From NCBI GenBank assembly GCA_034670405.1, contig JAXDDX010000181.1, positions 682,001-746,000 on the forward strand: 64,000 nucleotides of DNA, read 5' to 3'. The notes under the pieces were generated by a model. That model had not been told where the DNA came from and did no database searches. It saw only the letters and a program-made list of their open reading frames with translations. Source of the DNA: Hoplostethus atlanticus. Its lineage: Eukaryota; Chordata; Actinopteri; Trachichthyiformes; Trachichthyidae. Position numbers and translations under genes: made by a program. This document shows positions 38,383 through 50,637 of this stretch, one piece after another (within the stretch, counting starts at the first letter, position 1; every line of letters starts with the position of its first letter).

Positions 38383-40132
38383 TTAAAGGTCCCATATTAT
38401 GGAAAACGGCTTATTCCTGGCGCTTATACATGTTCCACAGGAAATCATTTACCTAAGCAGCTGAGAAAATTTGAAATCTGGAAGTCAACCCGTTTTTCTG
38501 TATTTTCCTTTTTCCAAAAACGGTGCCAAAGATAGGAGAAAAACAGCCCGTTTCAGAAAGTAGCCCCCTTGGATGTCATAAGGGGCTAATCCAGCCCCTC
38601 TCAGAGCATGCCCACGCCCAGGTGAACAACCAATCCCATTTACGTCGTCGCAAAATGCAGCTCACGGCAGTGCCAAGCCGTTGCTTATGGTGCATTCCAT
38701 TGTACTCGAAATCGATTATTCCGAGTCGGTATTCCTAACTTCCAATCTAAATGTGTTCCAGTGCATCTGCTCGGGAAAACATAATCGCCCGCAGCAAACT
38801 CATGTTTGTATGGTAAGTCTCAGAATGTTACAAGCATCTAAACTCAACATCAACTACTACAGCGCCATTAGTGAATAGAATCGGCGCATATCACATTCGG
38901 ACGCCGTTTTTTCCGAGTACACTGGAATGCACCATTACTTTGTGAAGAGTGAAGCTAAAACATATCAGGAGATATATCAACTCCAGTTATTATTTTGTAG
39001 GATGCAGGCAGCAACATAGATCCCTGCACAGTCTCCCAACACGCGAAAATGCCAGGACAGAGTGGATTAATTTTATTTTTAACGGCAATGGCTACAGTTT
39101 TTTCTGTGTGTGATGATCACTCCTCAGACTGCTTGAGCAACGGCAGGATTAGCATCTAAATTGAAGCTTAAAGATGAAGCAATTCATAAGGTACGTGACC
39201 CATCTGCAAAATTGGAATCTGTAAGTGTCACCATGTTTTGATTTAATTTACCAAATTAGTCTGGTTAGTATATTCACCGCTGGTTAGCTAACGAGCTAGC
39301 GGGGCTAGCCACAGGCTTGTTGGGCGTGGAAGAAGTAAGAAAACTAAAGCTGGAGTCATTAAAAGTAAAGTAAAGTAAAAGTAAAGTTATTGGTTGGAGT
39401 CAGGACTCATCTTAAAGTTATTTGTTGGGACCAGTGTTTTATAAGTCTGTCGAACGTGTCCGGCCCGGTAAACTTTAGCCACCATTAGTACAATCGCGTT
39501 TGGTTGTTTGGCTGTGCTGTTTGGATGCAAATAGGTTGCATCCAATAATATATTGGTTAACTAGCTCAACAAAATTGTCAATCCTAGCTTGTCTGCAAGT
39601 TGTATTCAATAAGCTTATGGACATGAGCCATAAATAGACCGGCTACAGCAGAGAGTGTCGCTCACACACCCACATACACAAACACAAGGCACGAAAGTAC
39701 AGTATTACACAGAATTGTTATCATTGAGAAACTAAGTGGAACCGCCTCAGCTGCCTCTTCCCATTCTGGGTCAGACTCCGGCTCAAACATGTACGGTCTC
39801 AGTGTTGGTTCTGGAGCGGCCGCCATGGTTATGGTAGATTTCTGCATCAAGCTTATTTGTTTACCTTGAGCAGCATGAGCGCTCTGCTCTCCGCCTCCGC
39901 CAGGCGATTGCGTGGAGGTTGTATGTAATGAGCACTGCTCTGATTGGCCGCCTCACGCCTCGCTCCACGCCCTCAAAACAGCCTGTTCTTTACAATGGAG
40001 AAAATGAGAGACTGAAACACACACCACAGAAGCTGGTTTTAGGATTCTTTTTGATATAGACTTCACAAACGTCTTGTAAAGACCCCAGGAACAGTTTAAA
40101 TAGCCCAAAATGAGTACAATACTCCCCCTTTA
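38383..40132. mobile_element. TTAA-flanked non-autonomous DNA element (Kolobok-like)
   Basis: The left end reads 'ttaaaggtcccatattatgg' and the right end, inverted, 'ttaaagggggagtattgtac'. Both start at TTAA, the target duplicated by Kolobok and piggyBac elements; GGTCCCATATTATG ends are frequent in teleost repeats. The inverted match is only seven bases, so the two ends may come from related but different subfamilies. A Harbinger-type MITE sits inside (38688-38934). A short minus-strand ORF starting MAAAPEPTLRPYMFEPESDP (39826 downward) resembles a motif I associate with accessory ORFs of such elements. The left TTAA starts 9 bp from the end of the hAT target duplication. Confidence 0.5.
38688..38934. 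mobile_element. Harbinger-type MITE, 247 bp
   Basis: The terminal inverted repeats 'tggtgcattccattgtactc' and, from the other end, 'tggtgcattccagtgtactc' are flanked on both sides by TTA, the 3-bp duplication typical of PIF/Harbinger elements. There is no coding capacity. It is inserted in the TTAA-flanked element, so it is younger than that element. Confidence 0.75.
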
Positions 40133-40255
40133 AGAAACTCCAGCACTGGACCGTATACATTTGATGTACACTTAAGATAAGAATGCCTAGGTTGCTGCCA
40201 CTCAAATGAGTAAAAGTCAATTCAGCATTGATCAGGAAGAATTCTTTCAAAGTGT

Positions 40256-40620
40256 CATGGATCCTGGCAGCAGTTCTTCCTCATAGCCTGTCTCCCTGTC
40301 CCCACCCACCGACCTCGTTTCCCCCTCCTGCTTGTCACCTGTTCCTGTCCAGCCTATCAGAGGATTCACTCAATTCCAGCCTCCACACCTGAATGCAAAC
40401 TGTAATCAGCATTTAGTATAAGTAGAGACCTGTTCCTGCAATTCCCTGCCAGAACGTTTTAGCTTGCCTAGAAGTAATATCCTGAGTATCAGACCTGTTA
40501 TTTGCCAGCCTGTTTATTAACCTGTGCCTGTTTTCTGACCAGCCTTTTGCCTGCTCCCTACTGATCCTGTCTGCCTGCTCTCGACTCTGGCCTGCTTTCT
40601 CCTGACTACGTTTTTTCCTG
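40256..40620. mobile_element. possible solo LTR remnant (Ty3/gypsy-like), old
   Basis: A C/T-rich block with 'tagtataagtagagacctgt' (TATA-like) and repeated CCTG(T/C)CTGCCTGC words resembles the LTRs of fish gypsy-type elements. No internal coding region is attached. It looks like a decayed solo LTR. The assignment is tentative. Confidence 0.25.
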
Positions 40621-41784
40621 CAAAAGCATTCAAGCCAAAATGAATTATTTGATTTCTGCTCTAATGCTATTCATTGGTCAAAGATTATCTTGACCTGTAC
40701 CTTCGACCCTCTTGATCCCATCCCCTCAGCAGATTGCTGTTCTGATGCTTTTTCTGACTGCCATTATCAGCTCCTCTGTGACATCTGACATGGCTGCATA
40801 CCATTTGCCTTCACATCAGACAGATTGACTCCTTTTCTCAAGTAAACTACCTTTAACCTGTTTGATGTCAAAAACTAGAGACAAATATCGCTCCTCATTT
40901 CCAAAATATGTGCTCCCTCCAACCAACTTAGCCTCAATACCATAATGCGCACCCTAACCACAAATCTGCAGTTAACAGCGGTGATAGTACTGCAAGTATC
41001 ATATCTGTTGGTGCATGAATGAAAGAAAAGCTTCACTGTACACATCAATGTATGGTTGATTGTACAAATGTACGTGACTGCACACACGTGCACCCTTAAC
41101 ACCCTCATATTCTTTTTGATGCATCTGGTGCGACCCTGACTCCATCACACCTCCATTTCTCACCATGTCAGAATAGATTTAACAGTCAGAGATGCAGATT
41201 AGAGCAGGCAGAGCACACACCTACACACACACACACACAAATGCATAATGTATACTGTACAGACACAGAAATGCATACAGCCACACACACATACATCCAT
41301 ACACATCGGCATGCAGGCAGGCAGTCTCGGCATGCAGGCAGGCAGTCTCAGCCTGCTCTCCGCCATCATTAGGACTGACATGTCCCTGTCTGATCAACTC
41401 ATTGCCACTCATTTACTCAGGCAGCTCCCACGCAGCTCTCCCCCGGCCACTACGCTACAAGAAATAGAGGGAAGGGACCACATTTGCTGGATGATAGTAC
41501 AGTGGAGGATTTGGAAGGGCGCTTTAAGGATGTGCTATAAAGCTAATGTGATTAAAGATGAAACATATCAACAGAAACATAAACAGAAATAATAATTTGT
41601 AAAAAAGCTTTGTGGTTAAGTATGGTGGCAAACTGACATATTGTATGTGCTCAAAGTTTTAAACCTGATCTAGTGCCAGTTATCTTTATCTTAATCTCTG
41701 TGTCTGCATTTGATCCCTAACAACTGTCAGCAACCACGATACGATGCCAGAATAACAACAGCTCTAGGTCCGGTTGGCACGTAA

Positions 41785-42015
41785 AACATCGCCCTGCCTT
41801 CAGAGAATGACTGATGTTAATGCCATCGTATTGCATTTGAATTTTCATTAAGTTAGAGAAACGGCTTAGGAGCGAGGAAATTCAATCGCAAAAGGAGGGG
41901 CGCTGCTGCTCACATTTCACATTTGAATTACCATTTGAATTTTATTAACCACAACGCGGGACAAGTCGTTGAAAATGCAATGTCAAATGGCTTTTTCATT
42001 AACATTGTCAAATTG
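41785..42015. promoter_or_regulatory. candidate conserved noncoding element
   Basis: A non-coding, repeat-free block with many ATTTGAATT/ATTA words ('catttgaattttcattaagt', 'catttgaattaccatttgaa', 'ttcattaacattgtcaaatt') and an ATTGCAT octamer-like core. Its texture resembles an enhancer bound by POU and homeobox factors. This is inference without alignment. Confidence 0.3.
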
Positions 42016-44460
42016 TCATAGATTCCCCAAGGTATTCCCCAATTTCTTTCTCACTCTCTATTTCTTTTGTCCTGATGTATGCTTATTAGGCCATTCTCCT
42101 GTCTCTTAAAGGATTTGGATATCCTTTGTATATCATAATACATTACAAGTATTGGTGTGTGGTGTGTGCAACTACGGTGAGTTCTCTGGTTGTCACTGTT
42201 TTGTAGCATGGTAATTTATAGCACGCCATACAGTTCAGCAACCTTGTGTGTGTGAAAGAACTTGAGCGTTGACAGAGTTACCACTATATCCAAGGATGCC
42301 CTCGGATCAGGCTGTCCTTGCATGCATCGCCGGGGCGGAAATGACTGAATGAATCCAATGCCAGTGTTTCCATGCAAGTATTCTAGCGATAATATCATAG
42401 TCACAACAAAATATATCTTTCTGATGAGGCAATAGATGAAACTAGATGGCAACTGACCCCTGAAGATGATGAAAAGTTTCTCCCACCCATCCCCTATCTT
42501 TTCCTTCACATGCAGTCTACCCATGTTCCATGTCTCATGTTTGGGTGTGAGAGCTAAGATAAAGGTGAAGATGGATGTGTCCAGTGAAGGATAAGGAAAA
42601 GTCCAGATAAACTGTGCCTAGATGAGTGAATGGAGAGATTAGGGCCAGGTTGCCTCTCTACCATGGAGCTGGCTCACGCAGGAAGGTCCCTGGAGGCTGG
42701 CTTTATAGCAGCCTAAGGTGGAGAATATGTCCCTAGGCAGGAGATAAGCCCTGGACTGTATGACATCCCAACACCTCAGGCTTATCACCGCCCGAGGGAA
42801 TGTTGTTTCTGGAATGTAAGAAGGGAAGCAGCTGGCATTCATTGAGCTTTGGAGAAACATCTCTCATCATAATCATGAACAACTGTGACTGTTGCCCAAT
42901 TTGGGATCAGGGAAAGTACTTAAAGTAAAGGGATGAGGAGAGGAGTAGGGTGTGGTGATGAATGGAGATGAAGGTACCAGAGGAGATAAAGAGAGGAATA
43001 GACAGAGGAATAGTTTGGGCTGCTTTCTTGTGCATTATTTTGCAGTTGTATTTGAATAAAATGTCTGCCTCAAAAAGGATAACACAAAATGACCACAGTT
43101 GGGAGCTGCTGCATTCACTGAAAACAGAAGACAGGCCCATAGGTGAAAGAGAATCAAAGGTGGGTCATTTAGGAAATCAGGAGATGAGTCACCTCTGGCT
43201 AGACAGAGGGATGCTACACGTTGTGCACATTTAACTTTTATTACAAAAGCATGGTATAACACTGTAAGGATCAGAGGGTTCCTATAGCCTAACCCCTGAT
43301 AAACATCTATGCGATTGTGCTCATAGTACAAAGCCTTCTGAATACCAGCTATCATAAAACAGCTTATAAATGAATGACTTATTATGTATTTTAGCGTGTT
43401 TCTACTATAAAATGAGACAAAATATGCCTTATCAATCATAAGACCTTGAATTCCTATAAACCACAATGGTACTGCATAATTGAGAAGTTTATTCCATATA
43501 TCTTTCTAGCACATTTAATATGATTTTTACATTTTATTTCAGAGGCTTTTTCAGGAACACTTCAGGTACATTTTTGTCAAAGTCAATAAATGACTTTGAA
43601 TCACCACCATCATCATTCCCCACCTGTCACTGTCCATTCACCTGTCGCGATGCAGCACTGTGATGTGCTGTACTGTTCAGCGGAGGTGGAGGAGGAGGTG
43701 TCAAAGTGCTGGGAAATGTGTGAATGTTATTCAGATAGATGTTTCTGTTTGTGTAGATTATAATCATAAAAATCAATATCAATAGTGTAATGTTACAAAG
43801 AGATGAAGACTACGTAAGCCTAAAGACGGATTAATTCGGCTGTACTGACCTCCACAGGGTACAGGTCATTGAAGATATGGGTAAACCCCCCCCCCCCCAT
43901 GCTCACACACACTAGGATATGTTTTACATTTCCACAATTTCTTTTTGAAAAGATTACTTGCATGCACATGTATCTAATAACCCAATGAAGTGAAATTATA
44001 ATTAATAAATCACTGCTAGCAAGATATTTTCGCAGTTCCTACTTTCGTTTCTCATACTTATTATGTTCCCTCTTTTATTTATTTATTTCCTGTTTAATTT
44101 CTTATAACATGAGAGTGTAATCTATCTGTCGGGGACCTAAGCCAGACATTCTTTGCCCATGGGCAGAGTCACTGAAAACAAATAATTCCTTTAAAATGAC
44201 CGTGTGCTCGTCCTCACTCCCTCAGCCTGTATATGTTGAAGTAAATTGCACTTAATTTCCACCATAAATAAATGAATCTCTGGCAGGAATATAGAATTAC
44301 AGAATACACTGCCCTGTTCACCACCCACACCCACACAAATAGATTGGGAACATCATGAATCCAACCATTGTTGAAGTTATTATGAAAATACATTTTCTTT
44401 TTTGTTAGCTTTGGGCAAAAATGGACAAAATCATAACATTGACATGAGATGATGAAAAAA

Positions 44461-44700
44461 TTACTAATACATTACATTACATTACATTACAGTCATTTAG
44501 CAGACGCTTTTATCCAAAGCGACTTACAATAAGTGCATTCAACATAGACAAATGAGACAAATAAGTGAAGCAAATAAACTAGAGCTAAGACAAATAAGTG
44601 AAGCAAATAAACAAGTGCTAAGAGGAAGGGTCAGGGTAGTGTTTCTTGAAGAGGTGGGTTTTCAGCCTGTGGCTGAAACTGCGGCTGAGACAGCCTGTGC
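44461..44700 (+). repeat. fish interspersed repeat with (ATTAC)n end
   Basis: Starts with an (ACATT)n run, then 'agtcatttagcagacgcttt' and 'tatccaaagcgacttacaat', and continues with 'ataagtgaagcaaataaaca' and 'gctaagaggaagggtcaggg'. It contains a short internal duplication (GACAAATAAGTGAAGCAAATAAAC occurs twice, once diverged). It is the same family as the inverted copy at 18395-18637. The pentamer run marks a retroposon-like 3' end. Confidence 0.65.
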
Positions 44701-46224
44701 TATATTCAATATGTTGTATTTGTTCAGTGTATTGTTCAGCATGTTCTATTTGTTCTTTTTGTTATATTCTTAACTATTCCTATGCTGCTCTTTGCAGCTG
44801 CAATTACCCAGTCTCTCCCCACAGCAGTCATTACGTCTTATCTTATCGGACATACATAAGGATGAGCATGTCTTTTATGTCTTTGATCAGTGCCCCCTGA
44901 GGACTTTGGGGTGCACATTTTTCTCTGATGTTGCTGCAAAGTCTTATGATCTGTTATCAACCTCAACAAAGAATGTAGGCTGTGGGTTTCTTCATTGTTG
45001 GAATAATTATAGGTTCGCCCTTTCACCCATTTTACAAGGTCAGAATCTACATTAATGCAAACAATTATGTTAAAAGCCATGATAAAAGTAGATGCATGCT
45101 GTGATGTGTCATGCCTCACTTTATGATCTTTTATTTAAGTCATATGATGAGTTTGTGAAGAAGTATGCCTTCCTAACAAGGCATTCACAGTTCATAGTGA
45201 ATGTAAATTGCATATTGTTAGGTGTCATAAATCTCTCATGAACCATTTGATGTCACTTTGTATAATATGATGAGACCATGTGATTGCATGCTACTAAGAA
45301 TCCCACGGCTCGTAAAGTAATCTTTATATTTGATGATATACTTCTTGACAGACAGACACACAAGCACAGAAAGCTTTCTCACCTAAAGCAACTATAACAT
45401 GCTTTTAACAACCCTTCCACACACACACACAAACACACACACACAAATACATATTCATTCTTAGTACTTACAGTACTAAGGAACTGTACTAAGTACTAAG
45501 GAACTGTGTACTTTTGTTAACACATCCCACACTTATGCCACTTATGCCTAATAATGTATTGTAGTACTAGTAATGGAAGTAGTTATTTATATAGTATACG
45601 GTACCATATTGTAATTCTCCTCTGTTCCAGGCAGTATGGCCTGGCAGAGTGTGGATATTTGGGCAGATGGTGTTCAGTAGGGCTGTCTTGTGAAGGTGAG
45701 GCAACCAGATTATGTCCATCTGTAAGCGCTCCCTACTCGAAGTAAAATCTGCAGGATTAATGCAATAGGCCAGGTGTGCACGGGGCAAAATGAGAGAAGA
45801 AGCTGCAGAGCAGGTAGAAACAGCAGCAGCAGATATTGTACTATGTGTCCATGGAGTGGACAAGTGGGAAAAAACGAGTTTGCCCTTCTCAATCCGTTCA
45901 AGGTCAGAGATATGGTGCTGAAACGCATTTGGCCAAGATTCAAATTGATTACATCGTTTAGGGTTTGTATTGCACACAGGCCAATTATATAATAGTCATG
46001 GTTTAGAGTCTCATGATACATTATTGGTTCTATCATTTATTCATCCGTTGCTTATCCAATTGACCACAAATTTAAAAAGTGTGACTATTTGTTAATGGTC
46101 TATTAAACGCACTGGAACACATTATCCGAATGATCTATTTCTGATGGGTTAGCTGCCCTGTGGAACATCTTCTTAAGGTTGCAGATCAGGAGAAGTTTGT
46201 TCATGCTCTGCTGTAAAGAATAAA

Positions 46225-46290
46225 AGCAAGTGAACAGAAAGGAAGTGAACAGGAAGGAAGTGCACAGAAAGGAAGTCAACAGGAAGGCAA
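46225..46290. repeat. 15-bp minisatellite, about four units
   Basis: Units of the type TGAACAGRAAGGAAG repeat about four times with single substitutions. Confidence 0.75.
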
Positions 46291-49200
46291 TCACTCAATC
46301 ATGGAATCCTGATTCCGTTTATTTGTCATCTATTATATCCCTGAACTAAAGATATGTCCTTGGATAGACAACACTTTTCATACAATCCTCAACATTTTAT
46401 TGTAACAAATACAATTTAACATTGATGTAAACATGTTTTCACAGTGCATCAGAAACTTCACTGACAACAATGATAATTAGAATTTCAATAATAATTATAA
46501 TGTAATAACAATAATATTCAGAAAACGTATTTTTAGAGGTTTTCTTTATACAAACATATGCACAGCACATCACATTCAGCCTTCTTTTGTGTCTTTGAAA
46601 CTGGGTGAGAGGGGCAGCAAAACGTGTGTGTGTGCAGTTTACAAATCTCCTGAGGAAAGACTTTGCAAATATGGGGAAATATGGATAGGGAAATATGGAT
46701 TCCATACAAACATAAATACTTTTGCTGTCCTGCTGCATTGCAAAGATTCAAATTCTAGCTACGTCCTCCCAATCTCATTTAACTAAAATGACAGCGGATT
46801 AGCGCTGATGTATACAGAGGAGTTGATGTAGGATTTACTCAGCGTAGCCTTAGAGCATACTGTATGTGCATCATAATCCACTGAAACAATATGGCATTTC
46901 TGCTGATTCAGAGCTTTACCTCAAATGGGATTAATGAGATCTTTGTCATGTTTCCATGCTAGTTCTTGACAGGGAAGACTCAGTAGGTCAGGAGATTTAA
47001 GATGAGCTCAGTAAAAGGAAATGTTGATACCGTGCCTCATAGTGGTGGATTTTTTTTTCGATCTAAGTGGCCTGGGTAAGGGAAAATAGAGATTGCAAAT
47101 AAATGTGCAAAATATGAATTACACCCAGGTCCTCAGTCATGATTCACACACTTTTCTGACAGCATCGGCACTTTGATTTCTCAGTAATTAAGCTTGCTTA
47201 CAGTAAATTGCCTGTCTAAGCACTCGTAATCAAACACTTCACCTAATTTGGTTCCTTAATATTAAATAAATATATCTCCAATTCATATTCATCTGTGATG
47301 TAGCATAGATTTATAGCCACAGATACATGCTAAGTCTGTGGTTCCTTAGGAGGTGGAAACGGTCACCTTCATAGAAATTGCATAATAGAGCTTCATAGAT
47401 TATATTAGAGTTCCCAGCTGGCTCTGTCTCTATGGGACATGTATAAATGCTACACATAGCCACAATGTACTGTGCTTTTATGTGAAGTAATTGCATTTAG
47501 AAAGAGATTGAAGGAGTTCGATTTTATGAGAAAAGTGATTTTGATTAAAAATATCCCGGTCGATGATCACTTAAGCTAAGTAAAGGGGAAGTATCATCTT
47601 GTCCCACGCAGTTAAGTAAAGCATTAATCGATAATGGATTTCAACTCCTATGAGGGAAGACACAAAATCAGGAAGATGGTTTGCCCTGGAGCTGCATATT
47701 AAGTCACATTAATACAAACATTTTCCAATAAAATCCTAAAGAAACCCATCATCCCCATTTCAGGACACTGCATGGGGTTTCTCCATCCCCAAGCTACACA
47801 TCTAGACTGATATTTATGTCAATATATGATTTTTTCATTTGACATCTGTACATACACATATCTACATACATGCAAACCAATGTGAAATCCCTGACGTCTT
47901 ATACATATGTGCGCTGTTTGAATGGGAGAAGCCAGTGGAGATGATCCAGATGGGAATGGCTAGTAATATAGAACGTACACCTAGGTACTGTATAGTATAT
48001 GTTCCTTGAGTAGAACTGAATAGAAAAAAGAGACATCAGAAATTCACAGTTATGGTTCTTGGTTTGTATATCCATCTTGCCCCAGGACTCTGGGCTCAAC
48101 AAAGCCCATCCAACACAGGACTGGAAACCAAGTCTTTGATATGTAGAGTTTTTAAAATGCTAACCTGCATGTTGGTACAAAAATACTGGTTTCCAAAACA
48201 ATGACATTTTGATTTGGACAATGAGTGGAAGGTGAGTGTAACCTTTGGTACCAACATTACAGTCATGAAAATTCTTCCTCTGCCTCCATTGTATGTTGAT
48301 GTTGTCTTAAAGTCAGTGAAAAGGATGCTGCAATGATTTAGTATCAATATTTTCTGGAAGCAGTTGGTATCAAGGGCAGGATGGTGCCAGCTGCAGAGCA
48401 CATTACATGCGCTGATGTGATTGTTTTGCATGACTTGAAGCACATTTTTCAATGATTAATTTAAAGTATTGCACTTGAGCTAATGTGAGGGAATGAGATG
48501 CTGAACCACGAGGTGCTTCAATGCTATGCCATTTTGTGAAAACTGCATTAAGAAATTTGAAACCACATTTTTTTCTTGCTTAGAATGGAGTCAGGCAATG
48601 CTAATGAAAGGAATCATGAAATGCTAATGGAGAGTCATGGACGTCATTAATGTCAACCACGACATGCTCTTCAGCAGATCCAATTAATCTTGTCCACGGC
48701 AGGCCTTTTTTTCATTTACATTTGATGACCTATGCTGCCAGAGGGAACATGGAAAACTGCTTGTTGGACAAACACTGCAGTTCAGCTCAACTATGCTCAC
48801 TAGGCATTTTTCACCAGAACAACGTTGGCAGGTACTGAGGCAAAGCCTTGTGTCTCTCATGTTACAAATCCTTTCATTAAACAGCAAGCCCTCGCCTTTT
48901 CATGGCAAGAGTACTGAAGGAAAGGGGAGGTCATCCATGCATAGACAAAAAAGTGTATTTCTCCTGCTTCCACTCAATGTCTTGAGGCTTATTTCAGTTA
49001 TGTTTTTATTTGTGAGTCAGACCTGAAAGAAGATATACTGCAAGCTTCTCTCAGTATCCGCACACTTGCACTTCTGCCCATGAAAGCACAATATAGCATG
49101 TGCACAGAGGCACATTAGGAAACACACACATATATACAAATAAACCCACACAATCCCTCTCTCTCTCTCTCTCTGTCACACACACACACACACACACACA

Positions 49201-50637
49201 GGCTTTATTAAAGGCTGTCCAGGGGGGTGATTTCCCCCTACTCCAGGGCCCACTTTTTAGCAAGTGAAGCCCCTTTGATTGCACCACATAAGTTTCCTTG
49301 GAAATACAAAGAGTCAATATGTGAAATCAATTCTCGCTCTGCAGTTCGGCACCCTTGTCCACCATGTTTACAAAGGTCATCTATCTGTTTTTATCAATGT
49401 TGTAGAGGTAGTTGTTTAATACTGGAGTAGTAATTAATATGACTTTTCAGCTGATTGGCATTTTCATTCAGTAATTGTTTTTTTTGTTGCCTGGGTTTCA
49501 TGTCAGATGTCAGTTCTTCTGATGTCAGATTTCTCATTAGATCTTGGAGTTCAAAGTGTCTGTCACAATGTAGATAATACTGTAAAATGTAACGTGTGTT
49601 TTGTACAATTTAAACTTTGTTTTTATCATTGTATTATAGTCTTAATTAGACACTATACACTTTAGGCCATTGTATGATGGATCCTCAAACATCAGTGAAA
49701 TTGGTTAAGTGCTTATCTTGAATATTCTTGTGTTGAGGTCTGCTATATTGTTTCTACAATAGATCTACAATACATATTATTCAATGTTTGGGCCGAGATA
49801 AACACTGCCATCTCCTCACTGAACTGGGATCAACAGAACAACCCATGCGTTAAGTGTCCATGTTCTGTTTCCAGGGTCAATTTATTTATTTAACTGTGGG
49901 CTCACAAAACCAAATCCATCTGATACTTACTCAGTGCTCTTGGGGTTCAAGCTGTGCACCTGTTCGTCTTGTTCTTGCCTCCCCAGTATGCCCTTATGTG
50001 TAGCGATATGTAGAGGCTGTATCTTGTCAGTTAAACTAACGGCGGCTTTGAAACCCTGACTCGTCCACAGCAGTGAGGAGAGGACTTATTTCTGTATTAA
50101 TAACGGTGCCCCTTCGGACATCGAATTATAGAAATGCACAAATGAATACCCATCGAACAATATTTTCCTAGATAAAAGAGTAGGAAGTTTCAATATGAGC
50201 TCCTCCCTCTAATCCACCTTGAATGGAATCTGTGCACTCAAATAGATTCTCAGTCTCATGGCGTAATCTGGATCAGTCAGTCGTCAGATGGTTATCAGCT
50301 CTTGTTAATGAGTATCGATGAAATATTAATGTTCACTTCTGTGGTTGCATGTTGGCTGTCTAGCTTACTAAGATTTACACTCCTATATTGGCTTTTAACA
50401 TTGTAGTCATACGGTTCTTGGCAGTATCACGTATTTGAGGCATGAGGCATGAGTCTATTTGACTTTCAAAGTGATCAAGTGGTTTTTCCTTCTATCAATC
50501 TTGTCCTTTCCATTTCAATTACATTTTTCCTTTTTTTCCCCCTGACTTGCTATTAGTCTGTCTTTCAACCTTCTCCCTTGCTGTCTATTTCCCCAATCCC
50601 CCTTTGTCTCTGACCGTCTGACTGTGTTTGTGTCTCC

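Larger units (their letters stand above)
40633..50637. other. intergenic, repeat-bearing, no gene seen
   Basis: I find no exon that I can defend. The stretch contains an interspersed repeat at 44461-44700, small tandem repeats (about 41307-41350 and 46225-46290), CA runs near 41222, 45420 and 49180, a C-run near 43888, and one CNE-like block at about 41785-42015. Confidence 0.5.
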
